Below are positions 5,529 through 6,016 of a DNA stretch of 6,016 nt, in pieces. This stretch comes from Solirubrobacterales bacterium. GTDB taxonomy: Bacteria; Actinomycetota; Thermoleophilia; Solirubrobacterales; Solirubrobacteraceae. The DNA lies in assembly GCA_015655225.1 (NCBI GenBank), contig JAATFK010000109.1, positions 1-6,016 on the forward strand, read 5' to 3'. A program made the position numbers and the translations under genes. The notes beneath the pieces were generated by a model. The model did not search any database, was not told the origin of the DNA, and was given only the letters and a program-made list of their open reading frames with translations. Each line of letters begins with the position of its first letter. Within the stretch, counting starts at the first letter, position 1.

Positions 5529-6016
5529 TGGAGGAGCTGCTGGAGCTGCTGCGGATCCGCAGCGTCGGCGGCCCCGAGGGGCTGCCGGAGATGCGCCGGG
5601 CGGTCGACTGGGTCTGCGACCGCGTCGTCGCGCACGGCGGGACGGTGCAGCGGCGGGAGCTGGACGGCACGCCGCTCGGGGTCGCGACGCTGCCGGCGTC
5701 GCCCGGCGTCGCGGATCCGCCGACGGTCCTCTGCTACGGCCACGTCGACGTCCAGCCACCCGGTCCGCTGGAGGCGTGGGAGCACGATCCATTCGAGCCC
5801 GTGCTGCGCGACGGCTGGCTGATCGCGCGCGGCGCGGCCGACGACAAGGGTCCGTTCTGGGCGCTCCTGCGCGGCGCGTTCGAGCTGGCCGATGCAGGCC
5901 GGCTGCCGGTGAACGTGCGGATCCTCTGCGACACCGAGGAGGAGACGGGCGGGCGCACCGCGGTCGACTGGCTGCGCGCGGACCGCGGGCCGGCCGACGC
6001 GTGCGTGATCTTCGAC
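5528..6016 (+). CDS. M20-family metallopeptidase / dipeptidase-like hydrolase, 5' part
   Basis: The first 163 residues of a gene that runs off the window. The start of an M20 catalytic domain is clear. YGHVDVQPPG (70-79) has metal ligand His72 and catalytic Asp74, and EAWEHDPFEPV (82-92) is typical of the carnosinase-like dipeptidases. RGAADDKG (101-108) holds the bridging metal aspartate (Asp105), and DTEEETGG (135-142) holds the general base and the following metal glutamate (Glu138, Glu139). The family hydrolyses dipeptides, N-acyl or N-carbamoyl amino acids in the cytoplasm with two zinc or similar ions. Placed after an importer and two other C-N hydrolases, it probably completes breakdown of the imported compound, by inference. 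The ATG at 5528 shares its A with the permease TGA (TGATG), and there is no clear Shine-Dalgarno before it, so coupled translation is likely. The N-terminal helix is shorter than in many relatives, but no better start is visible upstream. The remaining metal ligands lie outside the window. Confidence 0.92.
   Translation, partial: MEELLELLRIRSVGGPEGLPEMRRAVDWVCDRVVAHGGTVQRRELDGTPLGVATLPASPGVADPPTVLCYGHVDVQPPGPLEAWEHDPFEPVLRDGWLIARGAADDKGPFWALLRGAFELADAGRLPVNVRILCDTEEETGGRTAVDWLRADRGPADACVIFD

Overview
The window is a very GC-rich stretch (about 70-75% by eye, not computed) with strong G/C third-position bias and no leading-strand interruptions. This fits a high-GC actinobacterium. Codon style and protein wording suggest the Thermoleophilia/Solirubrobacterales (Conexibacter-like), but that placement is tentative because no marker gene is present.

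All coding is on the + strand and forms one tightly packed, probably polycistronic unit of seven genes. Both ends are cut by the window. In order: (1) the 3' part of an M24 'pita-bread' hydrolase of the creatinase/ectoine-hydrolase type (to 490); (2) an isochorismatase-family cysteine amidohydrolase (487-1158); (3) a homologue of dipicolinate synthase subunit A, DpaA/SpoVFA (1155-2069); (4) a FAD-dependent oxidoreductase of the fumarate reductase/L-aspartate oxidase superfamily (2062-3810); (5) an ABC ATPase of the NitT/TauT/SsuB class (3807-4640); (6) its inner-membrane permease (4650-5528); (7) the N-terminal part of an M20 dipeptidase-like metallohydrolase (5528 to window end). Junctions are overlaps of 4, 4, 8 and 4 nt, one 9-nt gap, and a 1-nt overlap. 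There is therefore no intergenic space for a promoter, terminator or RNA gene. The operon promoter must lie upstream of base 1.

Read together, this looks like an uptake-and-breakdown module for a small nitrogenous compound. An importer (genes 5 and 6; the substrate-binding protein is not in the window) is encoded with three hydrolases that attack C-N bonds (M24, isochorismatase-type, M20) and two oxidoreductases (NAD(P)-type and FAD-type). The substrate cannot be named from sequence. The creatinase/ectoine-hydrolase-like and N-carbamoylsarcosine-amidohydrolase-like families point towards an amidine, ureido, cyclic amide or acylated amino acid.

The most unusual points are these. A sporulation-type DpaA protein sits in a catabolic-looking operon without its DpaB partner. 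The flavoprotein lacks the usual catalytic Arg and His of fumarate reductases and has no iron-sulfur subunit beside it. The M24 protein has lost most of the metal ligands. No CRISPR, mobile element, tRNA or rRNA was seen.
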